A DNA stretch of 64,000 nucleotides from Cohnella panacarvi Gsoil 349 (lineage in GTDB: Bacteria > Bacillota > Bacilli > Paenibacillales > Paenibacillaceae). Numbering within the stretch: the first letter of the stretch is position 1; each line of letters opens with the position of its first letter. Positions 34,154 to 42,592 of the stretch are shown piece after piece. The position numbers and the translations under genes were made by a program. The stretch lies in NCBI RefSeq assembly GCF_000515335.1, contig NZ_KI911563.1, forward strand, positions 3,124,936 through 3,188,935. Direction: 5' to 3'. The notes under the pieces are model-generated. The model ran no database searches, had not been told where the DNA came from, and saw nothing but the letters and a program-made list of their open reading frames with translations.

Positions 34154-34615
34154 ATGAGCGAACTGCTGAAGGAACTGTTGGCGCAAGAAGAGGAATTGCA
34201 ATTCGAAGCTTTCGGGAACGAGGACGCGTTGCGGTTAGGCAACCTCATCATCGAACTGGCCAAGGCGAACGGCAAGGGTATCGCCGTGCACATCGAGAAC
34301 GACAAGCATCCGCTATACACGCATTATATGGCGGGAACGAACGAGGGCAATATTTATTGGATCAACGCGAAGAAGAACGTCGTGAAGCGATTCGGGCATA
34401 GTTCGTTCTACGTCGGCGAGTCGTACAAGGCGAAGGGGACGACGTTCAAGGAGTCCTCGGGCTTATCTTTGGACGAGTACCAAGGCGAAGGCGGCTGCGT
34501 GCCGATTACCGTGAGGGGCCAAGGGATCGTCGCCACGGTAACCGTCACCGGATTGTCCGGAGAAGAGGATCATTGGTATGCGGTAGAGGGCATTAGAAGA
34601 GTGTTGGGGAAGTAG
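34154..34615 (+). CDS. UPF0303/HbpS-like (GlcG) heme-degrading-domain protein
   Basis: 153 residues of the GlcG/HbpS-like fold, also named UPF0303. Typical segments are LLAQEEELQFEAFGNEDALRLG near the start and the central HYMAGTNEGNIYWINAKKNVVKRFGHSS. EGGCVPITVRGQGIVATVTVTGLSGEEDH closes the domain. Function is poorly defined; a weak heme or cobalamin-binding role is known for relatives. AAGGATG precedes the ATG. It lies 16 bases after kimA and may share its transcript, placing it under c-di-AMP control. Confidence 0.85.
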   Translation: MSELLKELLAQEEELQFEAFGNEDALRLGNLIIELAKANGKGIAVHIENDKHPLYTHYMAGTNEGNIYWINAKKNVVKRFGHSSFYVGESYKAKGTTFKESSGLSLDEYQGEGGCVPITVRGQGIVATVTVTGLSGEEDHWYAVEGIRRVLGK

Positions 34616-34619
34616 CGGA

Positions 34620-34668
34620 AGCCGGCATGCGTGCGCGAGACTGCGCTATAACCGCACGCGCGGCTTTT
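34620..34668 (+). terminator. Terminator of the kimA transcription unit
   Basis: Stem AGCCG/CGGCT plus GCGTGCG/CGCACGC with small internal bulges and a 17-base loop, then four Ts. Confidence 0.7.
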
Positions 34669-34752
34669 ATACGCTTTAGCATTGTGTAACCGCTTACCTT
34701 TGTTTTATGCTCATATCAGAATGATGGAGACGACAACGAGGAGGAGCGGGCG

Positions 34753-36414
34753 GTGGATTACGATATTATCGTAGTTGGTGCGGGATTGGCCGGACTCGTC
34801 GCGACGGCGGAAGCAGCGGATGCGGGGCGCAAGGTGCTGCTGCTCGATCAAGAGCCGGAGGCGTCGTTCGGCGGGCAAGCATGGTGGTCGTTCGGGGGAT
34901 TGTTCCTCGTCGACTCGCCCGAGCAGCGCCGAATGGGCATTCATGATAGCTACGAGCTGGCGCTGCAGGATTGGATGGGCTCGGCGGGTTTCGACCGAGA
35001 AGCGGATGAAGATTATTGGGGACGCCAATGGGCGGAAGCTTACGTGAAGTTCGCGGCGGGCGAGAAAAGAGAGTGGCTGCGCCGGATGGGCGTGCGCTTC
35101 TTTCCGGTCGTCGGTTGGGCGGAGCGCGGCGGGCATCTGGCCGAGGGGCATGGCAATTCCGTGCCGAGGTTCCATATCGTATGGGGTACGGGACCGGGAA
35201 TCGTAGCGCCTTTCGAGCGCCGCGTCCGCGAGCATATGAAGAGCGGGCTCGTCGACTATAAGCCGCGCCATCGGGTGGATCGGTTGCTTACCCAAGACGG
35301 GGCCGTCCGCGGCGCGAGCGGAGCCGTGCTCGTACCGAGTTCCGCCGCCCGAGGGGAAGCTAGCTCCAGGGAGGTTGCAGGAGAGTTCACGTACGCGGCG
35401 CGCGCCGCCATCGTAACGAGCGGAGGCATCGGCGGGAACCAAGAACTCATTCGGAACAATTGGCCGAGTCGGCTCGGAGAGCCGCCTTCCCGCATGCTGT
35501 CCGGAGTTCCGGACCACGTGGACGGACGGATGCTGGCCATTACCGAGGAAGCTGGCGGCCGCATCGTGAACCGCGATCGGATGTGGCATTACGCCGAGGG
35601 CTTGAAGAACTGGGCTCCGATCTGGTCCAATCACGGCATTCGCATCCTCCCGGGCCCATCATCGTTATGGCTGGATGCGCGCGGGCGGCGGTTTCCGGTG
35701 CCGGCCTTGCCGGGGTTCGACACGTTAGGTACGCTCGAGGCGATTCAGAAGACGGGCTACCCATACTCGTGGTTCATTCTTACGCAGAAGATTATCGAGA
35801 AGGAATTCGCGCTCTCCGGGTCCGAACAGAATCCGGATCTGACCGGCAAGAGCATCCGCTTGCTGCTGAAGCGGATTCTATCCGGCGCGCCGGGTCCGGT
35901 GCAGGCGTTCATGGACAAGGGTGAAGACTTCGTCATCGCGAGCAACTTGCCCGACCTTGTCGCGGGCATGAACAAGCTGACGGGCGACAACCTGCTCGAT
36001 CTGGAGACGATCGAGAGACAGATCAAAGCGCGTGACCGGCAGATCGACAATAAATTCGCGAAGGACTTGCAGATCACGGCAATCCGCGGCGCGCGCCACT
36101 ATCGCGGCGATAAGCTCATACGCGTCGCGAAGCCTCATCGGATGCTCGATCCGAAGAACGGGCCGCTCATCGCGGTGCGGCTTAACCTCGTCAGCCGCAA
36201 AACGCTCGGAGGATTGCAGACGAACTTGTCCGGCCGAGTGTTGAATGCCGAGGGCAAGGAAGTGCCGGGCTTGTACGCGGCCGGCGAAGTCGCTGGATTC
36301 GGCGGCGGAGGCGTGCACGGCTACCGCGCGCTCGAAGGCACGTTTCTCGGCGGCTGCTTGTTCAGCGGCCGCGTGGCCGGACGCGCCGCGGCAGCGGACT
36401 TGTCGCAGCTGTAA
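34753..36414 (+). CDS. FAD-binding dehydrogenase (fumarate reductase/KstD type)
   Basis: 553-residue flavoprotein. The N-terminal FAD motif is DIIVVGAGLAGLVATAEAADAG with LLLDQEPEASFGGQAWWSFGG. The C-terminal part has VPGLYAAGEVAGFGGGGVHGYRALEGTFLGGCLFSGRVAG, typical of flavin dehydrogenases of this group (quoted here as family region 510-545). The substrate may be a steroid-like ketone or another alpha-beta unsaturated compound. GTG at 34753 follows GAGGAGGAGC. Confidence 0.88.
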   Translation: MDYDIIVVGAGLAGLVATAEAADAGRKVLLLDQEPEASFGGQAWWSFGGLFLVDSPEQRRMGIHDSYELALQDWMGSAGFDREADEDYWGRQWAEAYVKFAAGEKREWLRRMGVRFFPVVGWAERGGHLAEGHGNSVPRFHIVWGTGPGIVAPFERRVREHMKSGLVDYKPRHRVDRLLTQDGAVRGASGAVLVPSSAARGEASSREVAGEFTYAARAAIVTSGGIGGNQELIRNNWPSRLGEPPSRMLSGVPDHVDGRMLAITEEAGGRIVNRDRMWHYAEGLKNWAPIWSNHGIRILPGPSSLWLDARGRRFPVPALPGFDTLGTLEAIQKTGYPYSWFILTQKIIEKEFALSGSEQNPDLTGKSIRLLLKRILSGAPGPVQAFMDKGEDFVIASNLPDLVAGMNKLTGDNLLDLETIERQIKARDRQIDNKFAKDLQITAIRGARHYRGDKLIRVAKPHRMLDPKNGPLIAVRLNLVSRKTLGGLQTNLSGRVLNAEGKEVPGLYAAGEVAGFGGGGVHGYRALEGTFLGGCLFSGRVAGRAAAADLSQL

Positions 36415-36495
36415 ATAAAACCCTATCAATAAAGCTTGCTATTAGGTTTGCGTTCGTGTTAAGATGCTTCTTGTGTCTGCGACACTTGATCGTGT

Positions 36496-36572
36496 GGAGC
36501 CGTGGTGTAGTGGCCTAACATGCCTGCCTGTCACGCAGGAGACCGCGGGTTCGAATCCCGTCGGCTCCGCCA
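36496..36572 (+). tRNA. tRNA-Asp (anticodon GTC)
   Basis: Acceptor stem GGAGCCG/CGGCTCC, D-arm GTGTAGTGGCCTAAC, anticodon stem CCTGC/GCAGG with loop CTGTCAC (anticodon GTC), T-loop TTCGAAT and encoded CCA. The wobble G34 of tRNA-Asp is the queuosine site that GluQ (encoded next) glutamylates. Confidence 0.97.
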
Positions 36573-36606
36573 TCAACCTTATCTATAGTGAATTCGCATA
36601 AGCATG

Positions 36607-36634
36607 GAGCAGAGCTTGAGGGCTGCTCTTTTTT
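36607..36634 (+). terminator. Terminator after tRNA-Asp
   Basis: GAGCAG/CTGCTC stem with a 10-base loop and six Ts, between the tRNA and gluQ. The in-frame ATG at 36604 lies just before it and is not used as the gluQ start. Confidence 0.8.
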
Positions 36635-36675
36635 GTATATTCCCTCTACTTCTCTCTTCGAAGGAGGAGCGCGTG

Positions 36676-37650
36676 ATGATGATTCGCAGAGGACGCTTCG
36701 CCCCGACGCCATCGGGTTTGCTGCATATCGGCAACGCCTTCGCCGCCGTCGCTTCATGGCTGCAGATGCGCCAGGCGAACGGACAATTCGCGCTGCGCGT
36801 CGAGGACATCGACACCGCCCGCTCGCGCGCGGATTTGGCGCAGAAGCAGCTCGACGACTTGCGGTGGCTTGGCATCGACTGGGACGAAGGACCGGACGTC
36901 GGAGGTCGGCATGCGCCTTACGTGCAGAGCGAGCGAATGACGCTTTACGAGGCGGCGCTCGAGCGTCTGGAGCAAGCCGACATGCTGTATCCGTGCTACT
37001 GCAGCCGGAGCGAGCTCGCCAGAATCGCCAGCGCGCCGCACGGTCTGGCCTCCGAAGGCGGGGCGTACCCGGGCCTTTGCCGCCATCTATCCGAGGAGGA
37101 GCGCCAAGCGAAGGGGGCGCATAAGACGCCGGCCCTGCGCTTTAAGATGGCGGGTCAACCCGTCACGTTCCGCGATGGCTGGGCGGGCGAGGTGACGTTC
37201 GCGGGCGAAGCGGTTAGCGATTTCGTCGTGAAACGGGCGGACGGCATGTTCAGCTACCAGCTAGCCGTGACGGTCGACGACGCCGCGATGGGCATCACCG
37301 ACGTACTCCGCGGCGCCGATCTGCTTGATTCGACGCCGCGGCAGCTTGCGCTTTACGAGGCGCTAGGGCTGACGGCGCCGAGCTTCGCCCACGTGCCGCT
37401 GATCTTGGGGGCTAACGGCGAACGGCTGTCCAAGCGCGATCGTTCGATCACGCTGGCCAGCCTGCGCGATGCCGGCGTAGCGCCCGAAAGGCTGATCGGC
37501 GTGATGGGCTTCGCGGCGGGCTGGATCGATCGGCCGGAACCGGTATCCGTTCGCGAGCTCATTCCGTCCTTCCGCGCGGTTCGACAGCGAGAAGGCGAGC
37601 CGCAGGGGCGGCTCGCCTTAAGCGATTCGTTATGGCGCATGCTGACCTGA
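36676..37650 (+). CDS. gluQ: Glutamyl-Q tRNA(Asp) synthetase
   Basis: 324-residue truncated relative of glutamyl-tRNA synthetase that lacks the anticodon-binding domain. It activates glutamate and attaches it to queuosine-34 of tRNA-Asp. Class I signatures are RFAPTPSGLLHIGNAFAA (HIGN form) and RLSKRDRSITL (KMSKS-like). The zinc site is CYCS with a further Cys in YPGLCRHL. AAGGAGG lies 8 bases before ATG 36676; a GTG at 36673 is possible. It stands directly downstream of tRNA-Asp, separated by a terminator, and converges with the pirin gene. Confidence 0.93.
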   Translation: MMIRRGRFAPTPSGLLHIGNAFAAVASWLQMRQANGQFALRVEDIDTARSRADLAQKQLDDLRWLGIDWDEGPDVGGRHAPYVQSERMTLYEAALERLEQADMLYPCYCSRSELARIASAPHGLASEGGAYPGLCRHLSEEERQAKGAHKTPALRFKMAGQPVTFRDGWAGEVTFAGEAVSDFVVKRADGMFSYQLAVTVDDAAMGITDVLRGADLLDSTPRQLALYEALGLTAPSFAHVPLILGANGERLSKRDRSITLASLRDAGVAPERLIGVMGFAAGWIDRPEPVSVRELIPSFRAVRQREGEPQGRLALSDSLWRMLT

Positions 37651-37662
37651 CGCGACGGAATG

Positions 37663-38541
37663 TTAGAAGATCGGTTTACCCATTTTCCCGGCTTGGAAGT
37701 CCGCGTACGCTTGGATGACTTCTTCGCGCGTGTTCATGACGAACGGTCCGTATTGGAACACCGGCTCGCCGAGCGGTTCCCCGCTCAATACGAGCACGAG
37801 CGTATCGTCCGTCAGGCCTTCGATGCGAATATCGCCGGCAGCGTTGCCGAAGAGGACGAACTCGCCTTCGGCCGCCGTTTGCGACTCGTTCACGCGAGCG
37901 TTGCCCCGCAGCACGATCGCAGCGGAGTTATACGCGGCCGGAAGCTCGAACTGCGCGACTCCGTTAGCTCTGAACGCAATGTCGAACAGATGGATCGGCG
38001 TGAACGTCTTCGCCGGCCCGCGGATACCGTTGTAATCTCCGGCGATAATCCGCACCTCGCCTCCGCCGTTCGGCAATGCCGCGCGCCCCATGTTTTCTTT
38101 CAGCAGTTCTTGATATCTCGGCGGGTGCATTTTATGCTCGCGAGGCAAGTTCACCCAAAGCTGAACGAAGTGGAACGTGCCTCCTCGTTTAGCAAACTCC
38201 CGTTCATGATATTCCTTGTGCAGCAGCCCCGAACCGGCCGTCATCCACTGCACGTCGCCCGGCCCGATTATGCCGTGATTGCCGTAGTTGTCGTGATGCT
38301 CCACGAATCCTTCGTACGCGATGGACACCGTCTCGAAGCCCCGGTGCGGATGCGCGCCGACGCCTTTAGGGGCGGCGCTTGGCCCGAAATCGTATGGCGC
38401 GTTGTAGTCCAGCAGGAGGAACGGGCTGAACCGTTCTCCGAAGTCGTGCCCGGACGGAAAAAAGTTCGATACGCGAAATCCGTCGCCGACCATATGGAAC
38501 GGCGCTCCTGTGTATGTGCCTTCTATAGCGCGATAGCTCAT
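37663..38541 (-). CDS. Pirin family protein
   Basis: 292-residue bicupin. The N-terminal cupin metal site is GVGAHPHRGFETVSIAYEG (His, His, with Glu) followed by VEHHDNYGN and VQWMTAGSGLLHKEYHE. These match the His/His/His/Glu site of pirins, some of which are quercetin dioxygenases. The C-terminal cupin is more degenerate. The promoter carries the same 18-bp operator as mhqR, which suggests induction by quinones or related electrophiles. Confidence 0.93.
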   Translation of the reverse strand: MSYRAIEGTYTGAPFHMVGDGFRVSNFFPSGHDFGERFSPFLLLDYNAPYDFGPSAAPKGVGAHPHRGFETVSIAYEGFVEHHDNYGNHGIIGPGDVQWMTAGSGLLHKEYHEREFAKRGGTFHFVQLWVNLPREHKMHPPRYQELLKENMGRAALPNGGGEVRIIAGDYNGIRGPAKTFTPIHLFDIAFRANGVAQFELPAAYNSAAIVLRGNARVNESQTAAEGEFVLFGNAAGDIRIEGLTDDTLVLVLSGEPLGEPVFQYGPFVMNTREEVIQAYADFQAGKMGKPIF

Positions 38542-38596
38542 GATTCATTTCTCCTTTGTAATAGGATTTGTTTATCGCAAATATCTTTATTTTGAA

Positions 38597-38614
38597 TATC
38601 TTAAATTAAAGATA
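38597..38614. promoter_or_regulatory. MhqR-like operator at the pirin promoter
   Basis: TATCTTAAATTAAAGATA, 17 of 18 bases identical to the perfect palindrome at 62313-62330 before mhqR. It covers the -10 box of the pirin promoter. Confidence 0.75.
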
Positions 38615-38637
38615 ACATGGAACGTCCTATCCGTCAA
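38609..38637 (-). promoter_or_regulatory. Pirin promoter
   Basis: On the minus strand, TTGACG (38632-38637), a 17-base spacer and TATCTT (38609-38614). The same layout (-35, 17 bases, TATCTT inside the operator) occurs at mhqR. Confidence 0.7.
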
Positions 38638-38772
38638 CTAGAATACGACTTCCCGGATAATGGCGGGTTTGCGGGAATCGGCATCGGGGTGCTATTCTTA
38701 ATAGACTAGCAGACACCGAGATAGAAACCGTCAAATCTACATTCGCATCGCGCATGCAAGGAGGCAACACCT

Positions 38773-39336
38773 ATGTCTATCGTTCCAAGTATTCTAGAGT
38801 TCAACAAACAATTCGTCGCGGACAAAAAATACGAGAAGTATTTGACCAACAAGTTTCCCGAAAAGAAGGTCGCGGTGCTCACGTGCATGGATACGCGGCT
38901 GGTCCAGTTGCTGCCCAAAGCGCTCGGCTTCAAGAACGGCGACGCGAAATTCATTAAGAACGCCGGCGCGATTCTGACCCAGCCTTTCGGGAGCGCCATG
39001 CGAAGCATTCTCGTCGCGGTGCACGAGTTAGGCGCGCGCGAGATGCTCGTCATCGGGCACAGGGGCTGCGGCATGACGAACATCGATTCCGGCAGAATCG
39101 TGGATAAGATGATCGAGCACGGCATTGATCCGGTATCGATCGAGACGCTGGAGAACGCGGGAATACGCATGGATAAATTTTTCCGCGGCTTCAGCAAACC
39201 GGAAGAAGGCGTCATGGCCAGCGTACGCATGATACGCAGGCACCCGCTTTTCCCTGAGAGCGTCCCTGTTCACGGCTTCATCATCGATCCGGAGACGGGC
39301 GAGATCGAAGTCATCGCGCTCGACTATAAAGAATAG
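38773..39336 (+). CDS. Beta-class carbonic anhydrase
   Basis: 187-residue zinc enzyme for CO2/bicarbonate interconversion. Zinc ligands are visible: Cys38 in VAVLTCMDTRL (with the Asp40-Arg42 dyad), His96 and Cys99 in VIGHRGCGM. It belongs to the type II, YtiB-like branch. GGAGG lies 8 bases before the ATG. A single-gene unit closed by a terminator. Confidence 0.95.
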   Translation: MSIVPSILEFNKQFVADKKYEKYLTNKFPEKKVAVLTCMDTRLVQLLPKALGFKNGDAKFIKNAGAILTQPFGSAMRSILVAVHELGAREMLVIGHRGCGMTNIDSGRIVDKMIEHGIDPVSIETLENAGIRMDKFFRGFSKPEEGVMASVRMIRRHPLFPESVPVHGFIIDPETGEIEVIALDYKE

Positions 39337-39340
39337 AATA

Positions 39341-39382
39341 AGAGGCGCTCTCCCGGTTGATTCGGAGGCGCCTCTTCGTTTT
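39341..39382 (+). terminator. Terminator after the carbonic anhydrase gene
   Basis: AGAGGCGC (39341-39348) pairs with GCGCCTCT (39368-39375), with further CTCC/GGAG pairing inside, then TCGTTTT. Confidence 0.8.
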
Positions 39383-39498
39383 ATTGTCGGTTAAACGACG
39401 TATGGGAGCGAACGCGTTAATCATCCAGATACTGGTGACTTGGGCCGTCAAAGAGATTATACTAGGAGTTACGACGCCACATACAAAGGTGGATAAAG

Positions 39499-40224
39499 AT
39501 GATCGAACTATCCGTAATCGCGCCCATTTACAATGAAGAAGAGAGCCTTGACGCCCTCTACGAAGCTGTGACAGCCGCCTTACAAGGAAAGATCGAGCAT
39601 TACGAAATCATCCTCGTGAACGACGGGAGCGTTGACCGGAGCGGTCCGATGCTTGACGAATTGGCAAGCAAGGACTCTCGCGTTCGCGTGCTGCATTTTG
39701 CGGCGAACTGCGGTCAGACGGCTGCCGTATGGGCGGGCATGCGATCGGCAACCGGACGGTATATCGCTTTGATCGACGCGGATTTGCAGACGGACCCGAA
39801 CGATATTTTTACGCTGATGCCGTACATGTCGGAATACGACTTCGCCAACGGAATGCGCGTTACGCGCCGGGATTCGCTCGTGAAGAAAGTATCTTCCCGG
39901 GTCGGCAACGGCGTCCGCAACTGGCTGACGGGAGATACGATCTACGATACGGGCTGCCCGATGAAGCTGTTCAAGCTGGAGGTCGGCCAGAGCTTTTACC
40001 TATTCAACGGAATGCACCGGTTTCTCCCGACGCTCGCCAAGATGAACGGGTTCAAAGTGATCGAGGTGCCCGTCAACCATAGGGAGCGCCGCTACGGCGT
40101 ATCCAAATACGGCGTGCTTAACCGAGCGTTCGTCGGGCTGATGGACGCGATCGTCGTGCGGTGGCTCAAGAAGAGGACGATCAAGTACGAAATTACCAAT
40201 CATGAACGAAAATCCCCAGCGTAG
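39499..40224 (+). CDS. Family 2 glycosyltransferase (dolichol-phosphate mannosyltransferase-like)
   Basis: 241-residue GT-A fold enzyme without C-terminal membrane helices. ELSVIAPIYNEEESLDALYEAV, ILVNDGSVDRSGPMLDEL and the metal motif region LIDADLQTDPNDIFTLM are intact. TIYDTGCPMKLFK and GFKVIEVPVNHRERRYGVSKYG complete the domain. These enzymes transfer a sugar to undecaprenyl phosphate for export. The overlapping arrangement with a LAB_N membrane protein suggests a joint lipid-linked sugar pathway. Confidence 0.92.
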   Translation: MIELSVIAPIYNEEESLDALYEAVTAALQGKIEHYEIILVNDGSVDRSGPMLDELASKDSRVRVLHFAANCGQTAAVWAGMRSATGRYIALIDADLQTDPNDIFTLMPYMSEYDFANGMRVTRRDSLVKKVSSRVGNGVRNWLTGDTIYDTGCPMKLFKLEVGQSFYLFNGMHRFLPTLAKMNGFKVIEVPVNHRERRYGVSKYGVLNRAFVGLMDAIVVRWLKKRTIKYEITNHERKSPA

Positions 40225-40249
40225 GGAATCCATCATCGGGGAGGCCGCT

Positions 40250-40576
40250 ATGAATACTTACGAGATCTTATGGGTGTCGTTCGGAATGCTTGGACAGATT
40301 CTGTTCTCCTTGCGTTTCATCGTGCAGTGGTTGGCCAGCGAGAAGGCGCATAAGACCGTTATTCCCCATTCGTTCTGGATTCTGAGCATCGCGGGCTCCG
40401 TCATTCTGTCCGCGTACGCGATATACCGCAAAGACCCGGTTTTCATTCTCGGCCAGACGCCGAGCGTATTTATTTACGTTCGGAACATCATGCTGCAGAA
40501 GGGGTCGGAGAAAAGGGAACGGCAGGCCGGCTCCGCGGAGCAGCCGGAGATGCAAGACGCGAAGGCGGAAGCTTGA
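40250..40576 (+). CDS. LAB_N domain membrane protein
   Basis: 108 residues with three membrane helices (about 7-25, 41-57, 64-82). The conserved stretch LGQILFSLRFIVQWLASEK and PHSFWILSIAGS defines the lipid-A-disaccharide-synthase N-terminal domain, which in Gram-positive bacteria occurs as a free protein beside GT2 enzymes. Flipping or handling of lipid-linked sugars is inferred. GGGGAGG lies 7 bases before ATG 40250; the frame opens at 40202 within the GT2 gene. The C-terminus is charged and variable. Confidence 0.88.
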   Translation: MNTYEILWVSFGMLGQILFSLRFIVQWLASEKAHKTVIPHSFWILSIAGSVILSAYAIYRKDPVFILGQTPSVFIYVRNIMLQKGSEKRERQAGSAEQPEMQDAKAEA

Positions 40577-40648
40577 TCGCACGCTTTGAATTTGTTCTTA
40601 AATGTGGGACAATGAGACGTGACGATCGTGCTGAAAAGAGGACTACGA

Positions 40649-41713
40649 ATGAATAAAGCGTCGATATACGGACTTACGCTGGCTAAGCTTACGGATTGGC
40701 TGGCGGAGCATGGACATAAGAAGTCGCGGGCTTTGCAGGTATGGGATTGGCTGTATCGCAAGCGCGCGCGGCAATTCGCCGAGATGACGGACGTCAATCC
40801 GGATTGCTTGCGTTTATTGGAAGAGCATTATACGATCCGGACGATGGAGGAGCATCTGAAGCAGCAGTCCGTGGACGGAACGGTTAAATTTCTGTTCCGG
40901 CTGAAGGACGGCAATCTCATCGAGACGGTTATGATGAGGCATAAATTCGGGCTGTCCGTCTGCGTGACGACACAGGTCGGGTGCAATATCGGCTGCAGCT
41001 TCTGCGCGAGCGGCTTGCTGAAGAAGGACCGCGATCTGTCCGCGGGAGAGATCGTCGAGCAGATCGTGAACGTGCAGCAATTCCTCGATCAGGCGGCGCG
41101 CGAGGAGAAAGTCAGCCATATCGTCGTGATGGGCATCGGCGAGCCGTTCGATAACTTCGACAACCTTCTTGATTTCCTCGAGGTCGTGAAAGATCATAAA
41201 GGGCTCGCGATCGGGGCAAGACATATAACGGTGTCAACAAGCGGCCTGGCGAATAAAATCATCGAGTTTGCGGACGTAGATCCGGGAGTGAATCTCGCGA
41301 TCTCGTTGCACGCGCCTAACGACGAGTTGCGCACGCGGATCATGAAGATCAACCGCGCGATCCCGATCGCGAAGCTGATGGACGCGATTCATTATTACTT
41401 GGAGAAGACGCGGCGGAGAATTACGATCGAGTATATTCTGCTGAAGGGCGTTAACGACCAAGTCGAGCATGCGCTGGAGCTCGCCGAGCTCGTAGGCGGC
41501 ATCCGGAAGCTCGCCAACGTTAACCTGATCCCGTATAATCCGGTGGATGAGCATAGTCAATATCAGCGGAGCAGCAACGATGAGATCGTCGCGTTCTACG
41601 ATGCGCTGAAGAAGCAGGGCATCAGTTGCAGCGTTCGTCTGGAGCATGGCGTGGATATCGACGCGGCATGCGGGCAGCTGCGCAGCAAACAGCTTAAAGA
41701 GAACGTCGGGTAG
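40649..41713 (+). CDS. rlmN: RlmN-family 23S rRNA methyltransferase (radical SAM)
   Basis: 354-residue radical SAM enzyme that methylates C2 of adenine 2503 in 23S rRNA and an adenine in some tRNAs. The 4Fe-4S motif is [11 protein letters not shown], the SAM-region motif is [14 protein letters not shown], and [13 protein letters not shown] follows. The second catalytic Cys lies in [10 protein letters not shown]. Similarity is to B. subtilis RlmN rather than the Cfr resistance enzyme, although the insert after CAS (GLLKKDRD) is atypical. ATG 40649 follows AGAGGAC. greA follows after 19 bases. Confidence 0.88.
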   Translation: MNKASIYGLTLAKLTDWLAEHGHKKSRALQVWDWLYRKRARQFAEMTDVNPDCLRLLEEHYTIRTMEEHLKQQSVDGTVKFLFRLKDGNLIETVMMRHKFGLSVCVTTQVGCNIGCSFCASGLLKKDRDLSAGEIVEQIVNVQQFLDQAAREEKVSHIVVMGIGEPFDNFDNLLDFLEVVKDHKGLAIGARHITVSTSGLANKIIEFADVDPGVNLAISLHAPNDELRTRIMKINRAIPIAKLMDAIHYYLEKTRRRITIEYILLKGVNDQVEHALELAELVGGIRKLANVNLIPYNPVDEHSQYQRSSNDEIVAFYDALKKQGISCSVRLEHGVDIDAACGQLRSKQLKENVG

Positions 41714-41732
41714 CCGATAGGGGGCGAATCAG

Positions 41733-42212
41733 TTGGCGAAAGAAGAGGAAATCATCTTGACCAAGGAAGGCCTGGCCAAGCTGGAGGCCGAACTGGACGA
41801 GCTAAGATACGTAAAGCGCGCGGAAGTAGCCGCTCGGATCAAGCTGGCGATCAGCTACGGGGATTTGAAGGAGAATAGCGAGTACCATGCCGCGAAGAAC
41901 GATCAGGCATTCATGGAAGGCCGCATTCTGACGATCCAACGGATGCTCAAGAAAGCCCGCGTCGTGGTAAGCACGGATTTATCGTCGGTCAACGTCGGAT
42001 CGGTGGCGGTGCTTCTCGACAAGGAAATGAACGAGCAAATCAGCTACCGAATCGTCAGCCCAACGGAAGCGGACGTGCTCGATGGCAAGATCTCTTACGA
42101 AAGTCCGCTCGGCAAGTCGCTCCTCGGCAAAAAAGTCGGCGACCAAGTGGTCGTCGCGGCGCCGGTGGGAGAGATCGAATACGAATTGCTGGAGATTAAG
42201 GCGAGCGAGTAG
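41733..42212 (+). CDS. greA: Transcription elongation factor GreA
   Basis: 159-residue factor that restarts backtracked RNA polymerase. The N-terminal coiled coil carries ILTKEGLAKLEAELDEL and the acidic tip in GDLKENSEYHAAK (Asp and Glu that stimulate cleavage). The C-terminal FKBP-like domain ends SPLGKSLLGKKVGDQVVV. Start is TTG 41733 after AGGGGGCG. It is probably co-transcribed with rlmN and ends at a strong terminator. Confidence 0.94.
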   Translation: MAKEEEIILTKEGLAKLEAELDELRYVKRAEVAARIKLAISYGDLKENSEYHAAKNDQAFMEGRILTIQRMLKKARVVVSTDLSSVNVGSVAVLLDKEMNEQISYRIVSPTEADVLDGKISYESPLGKSLLGKKVGDQVVVAAPVGEIEYELLEIKASE

Positions 42213-42226
42213 GGGTTGAACATGCA

Positions 42227-42276
42227 AAGCCGGTTGGATCGGAGCTTAGTCGCTTCGGTCTAACCGGCTTTTTTTT
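42227..42276 (+). terminator. Terminator after greA
   Basis: AAGCCGGTT (42227-42235) pairs with AACCGGCTT (42262-42270), then a run of eight Ts. Confidence 0.93.
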
Positions 42277-42592
42277 GAATCGGAAACGTGCTTCTGCCCC
42301 TTATATCGGCATATCGGTATCCCCTTCGCTCAGAAGCGTAAGAAATAACGGCAAATCGACGTTTATTTGGAACTGTTCCCACCTAAATTTGTAAAATAAC
42401 AACGCATCGATAGTTATTTACTCAGAAACGGGCCGGATAACCATTTGCCGCTGAGAATATGTGCGTATAGGTGTTATTTCGGTGGATAACAGGGTTCTTA
42501 GCAAAAATAAATTCAAATGGTTGTTATTCGGCGCTATGTCGGAAGTGTTGCGAATAATTCGACGATTGAACCGCTTTTGCAAGGGATGACCC
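42277..42592. other. Non-coding stretch between greA and methyltransferase gene
   Basis: No gene seen. It is more AT-rich than its surroundings and has several GTTATT/AATAAC words, including AAATAAC and GTTATTT flanking a 12-base centre near 42395. Confidence 0.5.

Noticed and set aside
36604-36675. Upstream ATG for gluQ
   Set aside because: The segment encodes the tRNA terminator hairpin; a strong AAGGAGG points to 36676.
40649-41713. Cfr-type antibiotic resistance methyltransferase
   Set aside because: Motifs and the overall chain resemble RlmN ([19 protein letters not shown]) more than Cfr, and greA follows, a housekeeping setting. A phylogeny would settle it.
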